From assembly GCA_019188255.1 (NCBI GenBank), contig JAETXT010000006.1:2542001-2606000 (forward strand): a DNA stretch of 64,000 nt, given 5' to 3'. Position numbers and translations under genes: made by a program. This stretch comes from Verticillium longisporum. Lineage: Eukaryota > Ascomycota > Sordariomycetes > Glomerellales > Plectosphaerellaceae. The notes under the pieces are model-generated. The model searched no databases and was not told where the DNA came from. It saw only the letters and a program-made list of their open reading frames with translations. This document shows positions 54,195-64,000 of this stretch, piece by piece (the stretch's first letter is position 1; each line of letters starts with the position of its first letter).

Positions 54195-55288
54195 TCAACA
54201 ATCACGCTTCGATTCCCACATGGCGACTGCTGTCGACACGCGTGTCGACCCAGGCTCATTCCAGTGCCCGGGGATTTCGATCTTGGCCAGACACGTTTCA
54301 ATGTTGGGCATCTGAGAGTGATGGTGGTTTGGGGTGCGTCTCAGGCAGCCAGCGAGCTTCTCCGTGATGCCGTCACTTATAAGAAAGGTGCTGTCCACCG
54401 AGTCTTCATACGCCGTAACCTTGATTTGGCACTCTATAGGAGTCGCGATCGAAACGCGATGCTTCCCTAATTGGAAAGACCCGCGGTGAGAAGGTGTCTG
54501 GCATGCTCTCGTTGAATGCAGGTTGGCCTGGCTCCACGGAAGACTGATGAGGGTGTTTGTGACGGAAACCAAGGCCATCATCCACAGGAATACTACCGTT
54601 GACTTTGTTCCCTTGTCTTTCCACGAAGCTGCGCCTTCCGCTGTGCTTGGTCTTTTGGAAGCATGAGGCGCATCTATCACGGGAGATTTGACATGGTCGG
54701 CAGTCTCAGTTGTCCCAGACTTATCTTCCCCCGCATTCGCAGTTCGGTCGATGGAACAGTCGATAGTGTGTTCATCCCGGGACCCAGATGTGAGGAAGCT
54801 CCACTGCAGAAGTGATGTGGTCAGTTCAACAGAACAGATATGAACAGATATGATAGAAATCGCTCCTCGCTGGATAATTGTCAAGAATGTGAACGTACTA
54901 TGGCAGTGGTGATCCCAATGGCGACCAGTGACTGAGCAGTGCCCATGAGCAAAGTGCCCCTTGGGTCCCAGCCCATCTTCCACCATATGAATGGATTGAC
55001 GAGCCAAATAAAGAGGGGTACGGTGATGTTGAAATGGGGATGTCTGTCGACAAAGCTAGGGACTGGAGAGTGGTTGAGAGTAGGAGACTGCTCTGGGTCA
55101 TGATGAGTTGCGGCAGAAGATTCATGTTTGAGGCTCTCGTTGGTCTTCCAAGTCGCTTGGATCTCGTCGTCGGATGAGGCCGATGGCTTCGGCAGCAAGT
55201 TGGCCTTTTCAACATCGACTCCTAGCATTGTCGAGTCGATGCTACTGCGGCAGTCTGTTTCATCCGTGCTTTCATTCTTGTGCGACAT
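54195..55288 (-). CDS. predicted membrane protein of unknown function
   Basis: Exons 55288-54899 and 54803-54195 (GTACGT donor, TGCAG acceptor, phase 0) give about 332 residues. The first 90 residues are polar and acidic. Hydrophobic helices follow at FNITVPLFIWLVNPFIWW and LLMGTAQSLVAIGITTAI, and after the intron at STVVFLWMMALVSVTNTLI. The stretch FIWWKMGWDPRG between helices one and two looks conserved. The last 100 residues look less protein-like, so another intron or an earlier 3' end is possible. I do not recognise the family. Confidence 0.55.
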
Positions 55289-56724
55289 GGTGTTTGGCAA
55301 ACAGGACGCGATGCAAAGTGTTGAGCAATGAATGTGATGAGAAAGGTCAATCCTCAAGTGGGAATCGTTGAGCTTATATGACAGACATGTATCAGTGAGA
55401 CATGTATCAGTGAAGCCTGTAAGTTTTTGACTTCTGCCTTTTGATGGACAAGGCAGATTTGGGGCGCAGGTGACTGGATTGGAAATTCTGTTGCCTGATT
55501 GTGGAGTGGGCAGTGATGATCTTCAAGAAATGGCCAAGTGGTGAAGCGACCAATGAAGGTGCGATGCAACATCCAGTTCAGTACGTATCTTGCCGCCTGG
55601 CGGCTTGACGCGTATCGAATGTGCCGAGCCTGCTCTTCTGAGTTCTGACAGCGAGCTGTACAATTACTCGCCACCTATACACAGCCGGATCCTTGGGCAC
55701 AGCCACGACGGTATTTGTGGGATTCGGCAGACAACAGTCTGATAGGGGTCCGTTGAAGGAGGATCTCTCATGGTAGCCTTTTCATTGTTGTAGACAATTA
55801 ATTGATGCCTTTGTTTTTAGTATTTGCACAGCCGCCAAGCCAAAAGATTCCTCTTTCAACGTCTTGTCACGCATCTGGGAACGGAGCACTGATCGTGATG
55901 CGTTTGCAGAGCACTCTGATATGGAATTATAGGGTCATTCTGGCAATTGAATGCTGTGACGGCATCATCCAGGCTGCGAGCGACTTTCTTGCTGCTTAGG
56001 GCCGGACTCGAGATTATATTTGGCCATGGGTACCGTGGCTTGTATACTTGGGAGATGACTGACCGCGATGCCGATGTTCAGCACCCTCATTCCACTCCAA
56101 TCTTACCCCGCGCCACTTGCCCGAGGTTGATCAATGTAACCAGCTGAATTACCTTGTATGAAGTCAAGCAAGCAAAATTACATGTCCGTATCATGGCTCT
56201 ATGATGTCGTTCATTTCCAACACGACCCATCACTATCCACCCTGGTCAAGCCTCATTGCCGTGATGATGGAGGGCGACTATTGAAGATAGGGTGGCCAAA
56301 TGAATGGAGTACAGGGTAGAACCTTTCAATAATGATCAGTATCTGGAACTCCCTCAAGAGACACTGTCAGTGCAAGAGACACTGTCAGTGCAAGAAAGGA
56401 CCTGGAGGGTGCTCCGGCTGCCTCCAAAAGTGTCGATGGCATCAAGCATGTCAGCCCCTGGTCTGTGGATGCAGAATGCGATTAGATAACAGATCGCGGG
56501 GCTCGTGTGGGGCAACGCTCAATTGACGCCCCCATGGACCATTTTCGACCCTGAAGAGGCGATTCTAGATCGAGGCCACCCAGCGCCGCTCTTGTGCCTC
56601 ACCGCAACCCCCCCCTTGGCCGAGTCGCCCGCATCCCGAGAATCCCCTTTGGCCACGCCGCGATTGAGTCCCATTGCTCGGCACCTCGCTCGCTATCCAC
56701 GAAACAACGTCCGCCTCGCTCACC
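55289..56724. other. intergenic between divergent genes
   Basis: Contains a tandem duplicate of GAGACACTGTCAGTGCAA near 56359-56395 and no convincing ORF. It holds the promoters of the membrane protein and coactosin genes. Confidence 0.5.
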
Positions 56725-57165
56725 ATGTCCGGCCTCAGCTCCCCCGAGGTCGCCGCCGCCTACGACGCCGTCCGTTCCGACAAGGACGACATCACCTGGC
56801 TCCTCGTCGCGAACCCGTCGCCGACCTCGAAAGACCTCACCCTCACCAAGACGGGCACCGGCGACGTCACGGCCCTCGCCGCCGAGCTGCAGGACGACCA
56901 GGTGCAGTACGGCTACGTGCGCGTCGAGTATGCCAACGACTCGGAGAGCACCCGCGTCAAATTCGCCCTCATCGTCTGGATCGGCGAGAACACAAAGGTC
57001 ATGCGGAAAGCCCGCGTCAGCATCGAGGCCGGCGAGGTCCGTCGCGTCCTGGCGCACCACAGCATCCAGGTCAACGCGAGCGACAAGAGCGATCTCGACC
57101 TGCAAGACATTGTCAAGAGGTTGCGCAAGGCGGGCGGTGCCGATTACAACGGAGGGCGGGGTTGA
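56725..57165 (+). CDS. coactosin-like actin-binding protein (ADF/cofilin-homology domain)
   Basis: A single exon of 146 residues starting MSGLSSPEVAAAYDAVRSDK; the ATG at 56725 is preferred over one 51 bp upstream because it matches the family start. Landmarks are ITWLLVAN, QYGYVRVEYANDSESTRVKFALIVWIGENTKVMRKARVSIEAG and the final VNASDKSDLDLQDIVKRL helix. The single ADF-H domain fills the protein, as in coactosins, which bind F-actin without severing it. The actin-contact KARVS segment after the long helix is present. Cytosolic. Confidence 0.9.
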   Translation: MSGLSSPEVAAAYDAVRSDKDDITWLLVANPSPTSKDLTLTKTGTGDVTALAAELQDDQVQYGYVRVEYANDSESTRVKFALIVWIGENTKVMRKARVSIEAGEVRRVLAHHSIQVNASDKSDLDLQDIVKRLRKAGGADYNGGRG

Positions 57166-57449
57166 CGAACCGAAGGAGGCAAACAGAATAGAGGGGGAAC
57201 TGTCATCTTCAGGCACATCTCTGGGCGTGAGGAAGGGGCGCATGACATGCTGGAGAAGAACGGAGACACAAGAGTTGAGGAAAGCGTTGCGATTTCGGGG
57301 CGAGAGCGACTATAGATCTGCACACTGCGTCACGAACAAAATCGACCCAAGCCAGAGCACCTTGCCGCGGCATTTCAAAATCACCCCCCTTTCCCTTTGC
57401 TGGTCGTTTATGCCCTGGTACCACAGCTTGACCGACACATCATCGAGAT

Positions 57450-58770
57450 TTAATTGTCTGACACTACGAGCAGCGCGTCAATGGTCCGGTCTTTCAGCCC
57501 TGTCAGTTTGTTCTTGTCCGCCCAGCCCAGCAGCTGTGGCATCACGAGGAGGGGTTCCACCCTCTTCTGGCTCAAGAGGTAACAGACGGCGCCCGCAACG
57601 TGGGGAGACGCTGTAGAAATGTTAGGGTTTTCTTTTTGATTAAAATCGCCAAGGCCTTGGTTAGGAGACCTACCCATCGATGTCCCGTCGAGAGATTCAA
57701 CGGCATCGTCGCCAGTGTTCCACGACGACTTAATATCTACGCCAGGCGCGAAGATGTCGACAACTGGTCAATGTCAGCGCCTTTTTCTCATGGTCACGGT
57801 ATGCCAGACTACGCACCCTTGCCCGAGCTCGTGAAAATCGCCCCGGCATCCTTGACGTCGGACGCTCCAACGGTAATGGCCAGGGGCTCGCGAGCCGGTG
57901 ACCCGCGATCAGCAAGTCGCTGTTCGGAACATGTCAGCGTCCAGAGGCACAAAGCTTATCACTCTAGGTTCTACTCACGCCATCGTTGCCAGCCGCAACA
58001 ACGACCACGATACCAACCCTGACAGTCGAAGCCACCGCCGCATCAAGCGCCGCCGAAGCGCCGCCGCCAAGGCTCATGTTGACGACCGAAGGCTTGCCAT
58101 GCGACTTGACCTGGTCCACGACCCACTCGAGCGCCCTGATGATATCGGCATTGGTCGCGCCAGGCTGCGGGTCGTCGTTGAAGACCTTGACGCCCACGAG
58201 CTCGGCCTTCTTCGCCACGCCATACGTCTTGCCGCCAATGGTGCCGGCGACGTGGGTGCCGTGGCCGTCGCGGTCCTCGTCGCTCGCCGGCCGCCCCTGC
58301 GAGAATGTCGGGCCCTTGGACGCCCGGCCCTCGAATTCGTCGTGCGTGTCGCGGATGCCCGTGTCGAGGATGTACGCCACGGTGCCGGCGCCGGCGTTGG
58401 CGTCGTACTTGTACTCCCACGGTCCCGCGGGCGCCACGCGGCCCCGCTGCGAGATGCGCGCCAGGCCCCAGGGCGCGTTGGACTGCACAGCCGTCGCGCC
58501 GGCGGCGGCGCAGTGGCGGTATACCTGCAGCGGCTCGACGGCCTGGACCTCGGGCAGGGCCTCGACCTCGGCGCGCGTGGCGTCGTCGAACTTTGCGCTG
58601 TAGCCGCGCAGCTCGGGCAGGGCAAAGTGGCACTGCACATCGCAGTTGAAGTGCGTGTCCGGGTCGGCGGTGCGCGTGCTCAGCAGGGAGGCGTGCTCCG
58701 AATCGATGGACTCGTTGGCATAGGGCTTGAGGGTGACGAGCCACTCGCCGGGGATGATCTCTCCTGACAT
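57450..58770 (-). CDS. subtilisin-like serine protease (S8A, proteinase K type) without signal peptide
   Basis: Exons 58770-57979, 57919-57817, 57763-57674 and 57610-57450 encode 381 residues. An inhibitor I9-type prodomain (IIPGEWLVTLKPY...) begins right at the start codon. The catalytic triad is visible: Asp in AYILDTGI, His in DGHGTHVAGT, Ser in GTSMASPHVAG. The oxyanion Asn is in VVAAGNDG. The second exon must be read as RLADRGSPAREPLAITVGASDV to join the frame. No signal peptide is encoded at this start, and the in-frame DNA upstream offers no alternative Met with one. The protein may be cytosolic or vacuolar, or an upstream exon is missed. Confidence 0.92.
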
Positions 58771-60537
58771 GATGATATTGGAGGTTGGTGCTCTTGCGTA
58801 GTGGTGTATGGATGTAAGCGCGGTTAGCTACTTCTGTGCTCAAGTCGAATCTGATGCTTCAGCAGCTTCTCATCAGATCTTGCTCAACAGCCCATGAGAC
58901 TGGTCTTTATACCCATCGTCGATCGCGTTGCTTTGCTTTTTCTTCACGTCATATGCCACCGCCCAGGCAACAGTCACTGCCACAAGCCCTCAGACGCCAC
59001 CGGCATGCAACGGCGCTCTCTTCAGCAGGTTGCATTCAGACATGCTCTGAAGCCTTCATTCAGCCAACCGTGGGACTCGCTGCACCCGTCCACAACCAGA
59101 CGCCAAAGTCACGTCGTGGGATGCCGAACAAGCAGCTGAGCAGCCTCGACGAGCGTGCTCACGGCCAGACGCGGGGTAGGTGTGTTCCGTGGGCGGCGGG
59201 CGCGTACCACAGCCTCTCCAGTCGGCTCACGTTCCTTGCCCCTACTTCTACAGTACAAGTACAGCCCGAGCTCCCGCCGAAGCTGTGATGAGACTAGTGT
59301 GCACGGTTCGAGGACGTCCAATCGAAGCTCCCTCCACCTCGGCGGCTGAGATGCACAGTCGGCAAGATGAAATGGTGAGCCGAAGAAGTACGTTTGCAGG
59401 CCACACATGGGACTGGCTTCTTGATTCTATCGGATCTAGGCTTTGGGAAGGGGGGGCGGGGTCCAGCTCTGGGAGGAGGGCTGCGTATGACATGTTGTGC
59501 TGAATAGAGTTTAGGGAGGCGTTGGGCTGCGTGGGCGGGAGCTCTCGATTGGCATGGCTGTGCAACGAAGCTGTGAAACGGGACGGCTGAGCTTCGGTGG
59601 GCGAGTAGCGTCAATTGAGTTTTGACGACCTGCCCTTCATTGCATGTGATGTGCGAGAGAGGCTTAATAAATCGAGTCAGACGCTTCGCCGTCGATCATG
59701 TTGCACCTGGCATGATGCTGTCCTTTTGGTGCCGAGATATTCGCCAATGCTCGCCGTGATGGGCATGGTCAGAGAAGGTGTGTCGTACGAGACAAGTGGA
59801 CTCTTCGGCTGTGTCTGCGAATGCGTCAAGTGGCAAGGCCTGGGCAGGTCGGATGGCGCATGGAGATGCAGTCGACTCAGAGTTCAGTTTCAGCTTCATT
59901 GCTGTCACGTCACGCGGATCGTCCCGAGCAATAATGGGATGGATGATGGAAAAGCAAGAGGAGGATGCTGCTGCGGGCGTTGACGAGAGGAATGGACATG
60001 AGAGGGGATGTCCTTAAAAGAAGTATATACAGTAAAGCGGTACAGGACCTATATGCCGTAAACCGAGCTACCCCGCTACCCCGCCGTCAACTGTCCCAGA
60101 TCATCGTCATCACTTGGCTTCAACCCAGGAATCTAACGAAGATCATATAATCCGATTGTCGGACAGTATCTACACGTTTCATACTTCTTTGAAAGCTTAT
60201 ACTCTGATTGAGCCTCATCGAAGGCAGCGGCTGGCATTGTCCGACCCTCAAACTCGGATCGTTGACTCGCATCTTCGGCCCGAGCCTCTACTTTCGATCC
60301 AGATGCACGTCACGACCTGTTTCGTTACTTGGCACAGGTACATGCCAAGCTACTGAACTGACAGTGTGCAAATACCTCGCCATGGTTTCTAGGCAGGCTG
60401 TGTACAAGCCAATCTCGCGATCTCTGTGCAACCAACTTGGCCGTCACATTGGCGATGATCCCGCCAAAAGTACCTGATGAACGAATAAGCAACGAAAAGG
60501 CCCACCAGTAACTCTCAAATAATCGTACATCCTTACC
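58771..60537. other. intergenic between divergent genes
   Basis: No ORF with credible composition. Promoters of the protease and the next gene. Confidence 0.5.
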
Positions 60538-61485
60538 ATGGACACGTCAGAGGCTTCCGAAACCCTACCCACCTACGCAGACCATCGCACCACCGAGCTC
60601 GTGCCCGCCATCACTGGTCCAGCACCGCCAGACCTCTTCCGGAGCAGGTCGCACGTTGACTCTCTGCTCTCCGCGGTTTCCGATGCCGAAACTGAGTCGC
60701 TGTGCAAGGAACCGCCAGTCGACTTGACTCTCCCGCCTTCCTACCGTCGCTGCGATCCTGAAGCCCGCATATACGCCTTTCACCCCCCTTTCGTCTCCTC
60801 CAAGCACGGCCTCGGTCACGAACCCGCGGCCCCCCGTTTCCAGCTCAGCCAGGTCATCTCCAGCCTCGGCAAACCATTCAAGCTCAGCCTTCGCCGCCTC
60901 ACTCCCTCCGAGAGCCGCCGCATCTCTATCGGCGGGCCTTCAAGTCCACCTCGCCCTTCTGTAGCTGCATGGACGTCTTCCGCTGCATCCTCATCTCGCC
61001 TCCGCCGCGTTGTCTCGGCCTCAGCCTCAGCCCCAGACTATGATCACGATCTCACGCTCTACGAGGCAACCAACGTCAACGCCCTGCACCGTTTTACCCC
61101 TGTGCGGCACAACCCCGAGATCAGAGGCTGCAAAGCCGGCACGCTGCCGGGCCACATTGAGCTGGCGGACGTGGCGCGCTCCGGCACGTGTCGATTTTGG
61201 CATGTCACGTCGCAGCCACAGGCGGCGCTCGAGGCTGCGAGGGCGAGAATGACAAGATGGGGATACAAGCCCGACGAGGAGTGGCGCCGTCGAATCCTCT
61301 TCACCGTGGAAAAGCAAGGGGGTAACCTGGTGTGGCGAGACGGAGACACGGGAAGGAAGCTGGCTTCTGAGGTCGAGGGGCAGCTGGAGGTGGAGTCCGG
61401 CATGGAGCTGTCGCTGGTTGAAGCACTCGTCGCGTGTGCTGCGTGCCGGGGATGGATATTGGGCTGGTGGGATTGGGGTCGATGA
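60538..61485 (+). CDS. conserved-looking hypothetical protein (315 aa)
   Basis: A single open frame with strong fungal codon bias. The N-terminal 140 residues are Pro/Ser-rich and likely disordered. Residues about 165-315 look like a compact domain with repeated beta strands: LTLYEATNVNALHRF, CRFWHVTSQPQAALEAARARM, WRRRILFTVEKQGGNLVWRDGDTGRKLA and a hydrophobic end CRGWILGWWDWGR. This pattern suggests a membrane-associated beta domain, but I do not recognise a named family. No signal peptide. Confidence 0.75.
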   Translation: MDTSEASETLPTYADHRTTELVPAITGPAPPDLFRSRSHVDSLLSAVSDAETESLCKEPPVDLTLPPSYRRCDPEARIYAFHPPFVSSKHGLGHEPAAPRFQLSQVISSLGKPFKLSLRRLTPSESRRISIGGPSSPPRPSVAAWTSSAASSSRLRRVVSASASAPDYDHDLTLYEATNVNALHRFTPVRHNPEIRGCKAGTLPGHIELADVARSGTCRFWHVTSQPQAALEAARARMTRWGYKPDEEWRRRILFTVEKQGGNLVWRDGDTGRKLASEVEGQLEVESGMELSLVEALVACAACRGWILGWWDWGR

Positions 61486-61633
61486 ATTGTGCCCTGGTCC
61501 TGTGCACACCTTGTCTTTGTAACATACCGACACACCATCTGTACATTGCTTGTACATGGCATATCTTTGGAGAGCATGGAGATGAAGAAATTGGATATCA
61601 AGAGAATTTGCTACACATCAATAGCACGCGCAC

Positions 61634-62422
61634 TCAGTGGTTCGGTCCCGGTCCTAGCGACTTATCCATCGTCCCCTTGTGCTCGAAATCTTTACGCGCA
61701 AACTCGCGCTCGCCGCCAGCCGCAACGGCAGCATCCTTGCGTTGGCCCTCCTTGTCACCAAGCAGTCCATCGACACCGGCGTTGAAGTGGCCGCGGACCG
61801 ATTCACCCATGCCCTGCCGATTCCTGTCAGTGGCTTGCTATATACTGTTCAACGCTGGGGATGTACTGACGTGGCCTTGGGCAATCACACCCTTGACGCC
61901 CTCTTTGAGACCCCCCTTCTTATGGCCGTCGTCGACCGTAGCGTGTGTGCCGGTATCGGTTCCCGCCGTGGTGCCAGCGGCAGCGCTCGTCGGACCATGA
62001 CTGATGCCGCCCGGCCCATGCGTCGTCGTGGTCCCGCTCGATACACCCTGTGTGTTCTGGCCCCTGACTCCCGTCGCAGGAATAGATGTGTTGGCTGTCG
62101 CGCGACCGTCGCGATCAGAGTCGATGCGGGGATCCGCGACGTTGCCCGCCCTCGTGGCATGGGGTCCATGAGTGCCGGTGGGGTCATTGTAGCCCGTCAC
62201 GCTACGGTTGCCAACAGGCTGGTTCTCGTATCGCGGGATTTGGTTCTCGTGGCCGGTCGCGGGGACGGAAGCGTTGGTGGCGGCGCGACCGTCGCGGTCC
62301 GAGTCGACGCGGGGATCGATGGCGTTGCCGATGCGGGAGTGGTGGGGTCCGTGGGTGCCGGCGGGGTCGTCGTAGCCGGTGGCGCCGGGGACGGGAGCGG
62401 CCGTGTTGTTGAAGTTTGACAT
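61634..62422 (-). CDS. hydrophilic Gly-rich protein with two tandem 47-residue repeats
   Basis: Exons 62422-61871 and 61813-61634 (GTCAGT donor, GGCAG acceptor, phase 0) give 243 residues. Two internal repeats of about 47 residues start at GYDDPAGTHGPHH and GYNDPTGTHGPHA, and each contains DPR(V/I)DSDRDGRA and VPATG/IPATG. The middle is Thr/Gly-rich. The C-terminus, with MGESVRGHFNAGVDGLLGDKEGQRK, resembles short amphipathic CsbD/LEA-like stress protein segments. High polarity and lack of hydrophobic core suggest an intrinsically disordered stress protein. A closer acceptor 10 bp upstream would cause an early stop, so it was rejected. Confidence 0.8.
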
Positions 62423-63034
62423 TTTGAACCTTGACTAGTGTCTTGCAGGAATGGAATGATGGGTATGGTGATCAAAGAATATGCTGTGTAAAGGGTGAGA
62501 CCGAATCATCAAATACCCCAGCAAGCCCAAGTAGCATCTCGGAGTCGAGGTCCCTGGGGTTGAGCTATGACGGTGCCATGCCGTAGTGCCTGACGGCTGA
62601 GGTCATATCTCCATATAATAGCCTCACGCCCTTGGGAAATCCTGGACGTGAGATTAGTCTCTAGCCAGTAGATTCGAGAGAAGCAGAGATCGGTGATGGC
62701 TCGCTGCTGTCGCCTGTGGACCTTTGCTCCGAGGCCGCGTAAGAAACACGGCCGGGACAGTGCTTGGCCGTGACGTCACATCATGGACCTTGCGCAATGC
62801 CTTGTCGCTCAAGGGACCTCGATATCAATCTACAATCACTGCAAATCATGGTCAACAAGTGTTTCATCGACGCGGAGATTTTCTACCATGGCGGCTATCA
62901 ATGTCTGCTGTCTAAAGCGCTTTTCCTTGTCGCGCCTGCTCTGAATCGCCTTTCATGGATAGTTCTGCGTCTTTCATCTTGCTTTGGGCGCCCCTCTGAG
63001 GCTCACAACCGTGACCTATGGAGCCGTGCTACCT
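62423..63034. other. intergenic, no gene seen
   Basis: Promoter of the repeat protein and 3' flank of the glycosyltransferase. Confidence 0.5.
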
Positions 63035-64000
63035 TCAAGCACTATCCTCCCTGGTCATCCAAGTATCATTGCTGATGGTGAGCCATGCATAAAGCTCGAC
63101 CAACAGGCTACCCACCGTGTCCATGAGGAACAAAGCCCAGACATGGCGCTTCATCCAGGGATATTTCACGGCAAAGTTGCGGTACGGCTGGTAATAGAGG
63201 AAGGCATACCATGCCGTGATGACAAGCCTGTTACCGTTAGCCTTGGCGCTCCACCAAGTTCACCTCGCTCCATCAGTTAGGGTCACTTACCAGAGGTGAG
63301 GATGCATCTTGCAAGCTCGAAGCCAAACTCCGAAATGCACCAGAGTGATCAAAGGGCGAAATACCCGCTCCAGCATCTTCCTAGCCTTGTAAGGAGTCTC
63401 GCGGCGCATCTCGAAAAAGCCAGGGGCCCAGAGGAGAGCCGACGAGAAGAACATGTGCGAGTTGCGCAGCCAGCGAGCACGCTGGCGCATGACGGTGCGG
63501 TCAACCAGCGGGATCGTGTGCACCTCAGCGCCGTCAGCAACCTGGTACGCCATCTTCCAGCCCTGCGCAACCACCCAGCGAGTGATGAAGGCGTCGTTGC
63601 CTGTGCGGATGGGCACGCCGCGCCAGGTCTCGTTGATGAAGCCGTGAAGGAAGGCGGGGTCGCGAAGGATATCGCCGCGGATAGCTTGAGCGCGGCCGAC
63701 GAGCACCCAGGTGTCCTCGTCGGCGCCGAACCGGGCGGCGGACGTGTTGTGGAAGGTGTCGAGGCCAAAGACGGAGATGGCCTCCCAAGGCGTCGAGATG
63801 GCGGCATTGCGACGTTCGAGCGGAATGTCGGCAAGCTGTTTGCCTCCCACAGCTCCAATGCGGGGATTTTCGAGAGGAGCAAGAAGCCAAGGCACAACTT
63901 TCGAGTTGGTGCAGAATGTATCGTCGTCGGCCAGGAGGATGATTTTACCAGTGGTCATCTTGATGCCATGGATTTGCTGCTGGCGTTGGTTCGCGTGGTT
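63035..64000 (-). CDS. family-2 glycosyltransferase (processive polysaccharide synthase type), 3' part
   Basis: The gene enters from the right edge. Exon 64000-63291 is followed by an intron with GTAAGT donor, then a last exon 63227-63035 ending TGA. Catalytic motifs of GT2 synthases are visible: LADDDTF (metal-binding Asp), GNDAFITRW (acceptor-site Asp) and QRARW (the QxxRW product-binding motif). Hydrophobic segments after QRARW (FFSSALLWAPGFF, VFRPLITLVHFGVWL, LVITAWYAFLYY, WALFLMDTVGSLL) are the membrane helices that form the polymer channel in such enzymes. It probably makes a cell-surface polysaccharide from a nucleotide sugar; hyaluronan-, chitin- or glucan-like products cannot be told apart. 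The 5' part is outside the window. Confidence 0.9.

Noticed and set aside
57817..57919. Apparent frameshift in the subtilase second exon
   Set aside because: Reading it as RLADRGSPAREPLAITVGASDV joins both neighbours in phase; the problem was my first choice of frame.
57898..58767. 289-codon plus-strand ORF
   Set aside because: Shadow of the subtilase exon 1 in GC-rich DNA; no recognisable motif.

Overview
The window is nuclear DNA of a filamentous ascomycete (Pezizomycotina, most likely a Sordariomycete). Genes are split by short introns of about 50-90 bp with GTRNGT...YAG borders. Secreted-enzyme families typical of moulds are present: AA13 starch LPMO, chitin deacetylase, tyrosinase and M14 peptidases. 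An AT-saturated block bears the C-to-T pattern of RIP (repeat-induced point mutation), and Ty3 chromovirus, Copia and Fot1/pogo transposons are present. The species cannot be named from the sequence.

Left gene region (1-27.1 kb). It holds the 3' part of an acidic-repeat protein, a chitin deacetylase, an MFS sugar transporter with a one-base frameshift, an intron-containing tRNA-Arg(CCT) and a DUF1304 membrane protein. These are followed by an N2227 methyltransferase, a flavin monooxygenase, a small secreted cysteine-containing protein, a tyrosinase and an M14-family peptidase.

Transposon island (27.4-48.7 kb). A Ty3/Gypsy chromovirus at 27426-34359 has identical-looking 476-bp LTRs and the target duplication CTCAA. 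It carries gag, pol, and an antisense Zn2Cys6 coiled-coil ORF between pol and the 3' LTR. Next is an approximately 8-kb RIP-degraded block at 34425-42384, bounded by 54-bp inverted repeats. Inside that block lies a RIP-degraded LTR retrotransposon at 36395-42187 (259-bp LTRs, target duplication GCTAG). A GC-normal Fot1-like element at 37380-39239 landed inside it after RIP. A Copia element at 42688-48714 has 213-bp LTRs and target duplication TGAGC, and is broken by a 155-bp tandem duplication.

Right gene region (50.1-64 kb). It holds an AA13-CBM20 LPMO, a secreted M14A carboxypeptidase, a predicted membrane protein and a coactosin/ADF protein. These are followed by a subtilase without a signal peptide, two proteins of unknown function, and the 3' part of a GT2 polysaccharide synthase.

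The most notable signals are in the chromovirus. They are a textbook -1 frameshift signal (GGGAAAA, 6-nt spacer, 9-bp hairpin) at the gag/pol junction, an apparent self-priming site, three C-X4-C-X2-H motifs in Gag, and the antisense Zn2Cys6 ORF. Four otherwise intact coding regions each lack one base at a C or G run, which may point to assembly indels rather than real pseudogenes.
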